From NCBI GenBank assembly GCA_032622095.1, contig CP136066.1:186284716-186348715 (forward strand): DNA of 64,000 nucleotides, written 5' to 3'. Below, piece after piece: positions 1 through 64,000 of the stretch. This DNA comes from Siphonodentalium dalli (taxonomy: Eukaryota; Mollusca; Scaphopoda; Gadilida; Siphonodentaliidae). Every line of letters starts with the position of its first letter. The first letter of the stretch is position 1. The notes under the pieces are model-generated. The model worked only from the letters and a program-made list of their open reading frames with translations, had not been told where the DNA came from and did not search any database. Position numbers and translations under genes: made by a program.

Positions 1-1110
1 TTTGTTCGAAGTTGTAACTATGTTGTTTATAGACTACTCCGGTCACCAAAAATCATACCATTCATTTTTGCCCACGGTAATTTACCTGTTGTAGCCCAAC
101 ATAATAAAAGGAATTGCCCCTGTGTACATTGCATTCATCTGCATGTTGCGTTGACATGATCTGTTGTCTCCATTAATCCATTCACACAAGTGTGTACGTT
201 GCGTTATAATGCAGAGCTTCCATCTTATAATTGCAGATAATAAGTTTGATATTGGAATAAAGGCAATATTGCAAATATATCTATCTGTAATAAATTAGTT
301 CTACGATAATGTCAAACTTGTCAAATCCCAACAACTAATACTTCAATGACAAAAATAAAAGTCGATTTTCTTTCGTTTCAAGGACTGCTGCCATCTTTTA
401 TTGATTGAAAACAAGAAACGTCATGATGTATGCCATATAAGGTATGCTTTAAGTCTAATGTTGCGATGAAAATAGAATCTCTCTATTGCATGCTTTAATG
501 GATACAATGCAAACAAATAGTAGCCGTCTGAATGCCTTAGTGTTATACTGTGGTGGCACAATAACCATTTTGACACTAAATACTCATTGACAAGTAGTTA
601 TCCCTTAGGAAATGTTTAGATAATAATAAGTTATTAACTGAAAATATGCCTCCAATAAATAGGACTTCTTCTGCACTTTCATTATCTGTCGTCTGCTTAT
701 TTTTCTTGAACACCCCTCCAAATGAATAATAGACTCGGGATCGATACCGTGTTTGCCCGTCTTGAAGGTCTCACAGGTGTAATTTAGTTTACACTTTTCG
801 CGGATGTCATTACGTGAAAAACTGGTGGTTCTCAGATGTTTGGCTAAAATATAGTATATCAGTGACTGTAATTATACAGGTCAAAAGTCATGACATCTAC
901 AGCATATAATTTTATATAGTTAGTGTTTAATAGCTTTAGTATCTTCTAATCAATGAACGTGCATTCATACCAATGTTAACTTGCCTGGGCCCTTACTGTT
1001 AACATTCAATGATCCACCTATATTAACATGTTACAATGGTCCCTCATATTTAAATGCATTCATATTGACAAGAATGCCGTGAAAATAACATGTTATACTA
1101 CTAATAAGTG
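1..1110. other. Intron sequence with little recognisable
   Basis: Part of the EPRS1 intron downstream of exon 28. The only structure I see is at about 570-750, a degenerate internal fragment of the TTAA-flanked family whose best copy is at 45403-45642 (shared words: atcccttaggaaatgtt, gtctgctta, catccctccaaatga). No exon found. Confidence 0.5.
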
Positions 1111-1114
1111 ATAT

Positions 1115-1321
1115 CTAGTTTCGATTTTCATTCAAAATATTGAAGTTGAGAACGATGTCAGCGGCAGAACATTTGTCTGCGATCTCTGGCTTGGTTATTT
1201 GTTTCATTTCCAAAAAAGTCTCAACTTTTATGAAAAATAAGGATATCCGATGGTCAGCTATGATTTTTCTCCGACCAGTGCTAGTCCCAATTTGATTCTG
1301 ATTTGATGTCGATGTCGACAT
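1115..1321 (-). other. Short open frame, possible transposon-derived coding remnant
   Basis: A 68-codon frame with non-repetitive, protein-like composition (ETFLEMKQITKPEIADKCSA in its second half). I do not recognise the family. It lies in the intron, has no splice support, and ends in a low-complexity tail. It may be a decayed piece of an autonomous DNA transposon or chance. Confidence 0.25.
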
Positions 1322-1554
1322 CGGACACCCGATGTGAATCGAGATTCAATTCGCTTGCCGAATTTCCAATTCGCAGGGCCCTACATCAACCACAATACCA
1401 TATATGTCCTGTTAACAGTCCTGGTCATCCATAGCCCTTTAACATTTGTTTGAAAGAATGATAAGCATAGAACACTGCATAGAATGCTCAATTGTTTTAC
1501 CGGTCACTGTATATCATTGTGCAATGTATTAAAGACATGTTGTGGACTTATTTC

Positions 1555-1915
1555 ATTGAATAGAACCAACAAGTTAGTATCCAATCATTGTCCCCATTGG
1601 AAGAATGTAGTAATGAACTAAGATTGTTGAAAACCAAACAACATCAAACTCTACCATTTCAGAGAACACAATGGTTGAACTACCCACAAATGTAAATATT
1701 TACTAATTTATTTGGGACGCATAATTGGACAATAAACATCTAAGGCAATGGTTGTGTCAATAATAGTCACTGCGTGAATTCATTTAAAACATTGACACTG
1801 TTTTCTGGCTATTTGGATATCAAATTTATGAAAATAACATATTTTGGCACAATTATATGTTATTCCGTTCAAAACAACTGATCGGAGTGTTCACATCACT
1901 TTAAAGTGACCTCAT
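1555..1915. repeat. Dispersed repeat, copy 1
   Basis: About 360 bp matching 51355-51700 at most positions (shared words: aagttagtatccaa, accatttcagagaacacaa, tcacatcactttaa). No coding potential and no clear termini. Confidence 0.7.
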
Positions 1916-2161
1916 AAAGAAATTGTCAGTGACATCAAATGCAGTTGTTTTGACTTCTTTATGATTCTTGAGGCATCAACATGGGAATTATTTAGCATCT
2001 TTCTGTCCAACACACATTTCTTACTGGAGACAGACCATAAATATATAAAGACAGGGAGACCATTGCAACATGAGGTTAAAATTTGAATCATATTATCAAG
2101 TTGTTCATATTATTTATCTGAAGCAAAATGGGAGTTTCATGAATATAGTATAAGCTAAATA

Positions 2162-2326
2162 TAGTAATGACCTAAATAATCGACTCCTTAACCACAGCAG
2201 AATTATGGGTATCTTTTCAGGATTTATTTGGAAATATGGCTTGTTGCCATAATTCCGACAAAATCCTGAAAAGTCACCCATAATTCTGCTGTTGTTAAGG
2301 AGTCCATTATTTAGGGCATTACTGTA
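2162..2326. mobile_element. Palindromic mariner-like MITE
   Basis: Fold-back element with arms starting TAGTAATGACCTAAATAATC and ending gcattactgta. Member of the family at 22026, 24854, 26665, 46391, 51138 and 60101. The loop is reduced because the central parts of both arms are lost. Confidence 0.8.
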
Positions 2327-2348
2327 TATACATAATAATTTGTAATAC

Positions 2349-63406
<61,058 letters not shown>

Positions 63407-63409
63407 CTG

Positions 63410-64000
63410 TAAGATGTACAAAAAATATTACAAAATAATATGTCTCATCTTTCCGGCTATATAAATTAAAACGCTGGCTCCATCCACACAACAATTTCGC
63501 AAGTCAAATTTAAGCAAATATTATTATAATTAGATAACACGAGTTAAAAATTTGATAAAAAAAGACTCAACATATTTTAATAAGGCCAAGATATAATGAA
63601 TCTTAGTCCAAGTTTCTTTCGGCAAAATCAGCTTGTGATATTGGTAGAGCGAAATGCTTGGTTACGCCGAAGACCATTCCCATTAGTTTTATTATGGCGG
63701 ACTTTACGCGACTTACGGACTTATTATAGCGGAATTTGTCATCAAATAAAATCAAACTTATCCTACATATCAGCATGGAATGATATAATTATCAGAAAGA
63801 GTGATATATTACAGTCACAATGATGTATTTTTATAAAACCTTTATATTAAAATAAGCACAGAATGTGTCATGCAAATAGAAGTAACCATGTATTCTATCA
63901 TCCTCTCATTTGCTATGTTTAAATTTTCAAAAAGACCCGACTTCATCCAAGTCTATTTGGCACATTCGGATTTTCACTGACAACAATTCTGACTCAGTGA
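63410..64000. other. Intron upstream of the first visible exon
   Basis: No N-terminal EPRS1 exon, promoter or repeat end recognised up to the window edge. A 75-codon plus frame at 63596-63823 has no support. Confidence 0.45.

Noticed and set aside
1-2348. Further ProRS exons
   Set aside because: I read the minus strand for the class II motif 1-3 residues and the expected VITKSEMIEY-type continuation and found none with splice sites.
63596-63823. 75-codon frame upstream of the first visible exon, considered as an N-terminal EPRS1 exon
   Set aside because: It is on the wrong strand and shows no similarity to the GST-like domain.

Overview
The window is an AT-rich, intron- and transposon-dense piece of an animal nuclear genome. 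It probably comes from a mollusc or another lophotrochozoan: the introns carry GGAC-type microsatellites, 'gggccataactctg'-type dispersed repeats and large numbers of short fold-back elements of the kind I associate with molluscan genomes. The species cannot be named from sequence alone. There is no sign of bacterial or organellar DNA.

One host gene fills almost the whole window on the minus strand: the bifunctional glutamyl-prolyl-tRNA synthetase (EPRS1). I could place 28 consecutive internal exons between 63406 and 2349. All have GT-AG introns and the phases match at every junction, giving an uninterrupted 1,358-residue fragment. In gene order (right to left) they encode the C-terminal part of the N-terminal GST-like domain, a charged linker, the class I GluRS catalytic core (HIGH motif at 55.9-56.06 kb, SKR motif at 48.3 kb), the GluRS anticodon-binding beta-barrels (46-38 kb), an expanded WHEP region of seven complete WHEP repeats plus one orphan half-repeat (36-4.25 kb), and the first 18 residues of the ProRS module (2.35-2.40 kb). 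The first exon(s) lie beyond position 64000 and the ProRS catalytic exons beyond position 1.

The introns are packed with non-autonomous DNA transposons, many with readable target-site duplications. They include TTAA-flanked piggyBac-like families with shared hairpin cores; hAT-like families with perfect 8-bp duplications; a TA-flanked mariner-like near-perfect palindrome family; a pogo-like element; a roughly 2.9-kb element with a 9-bp duplication that splits a plus-strand open reading frame; and an 870-bp element encoding a BED-like zinc finger. Satellites and minisatellites abut several splice sites. One minisatellite (47.2-47.56 kb) has grown out of coding exon sequence and multiplies a consensus 5' splice site.

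Other possible genes are weak: an interrupted plus-strand reading frame at 13755-14229 (resuming at 17145), a convergent 34-codon minus-strand frame at 17281-17385, and a transposon-derived zinc finger. Most other reading frames of 60-100 codons are translations of repeats and were left out. The most unusual local biology is the growth of EPRS1 WHEP exons by exon-intron duplication, the exon-derived splice-donor minisatellite, and the transposon families that share one TATATAAG-bearing hairpin core under different termini.
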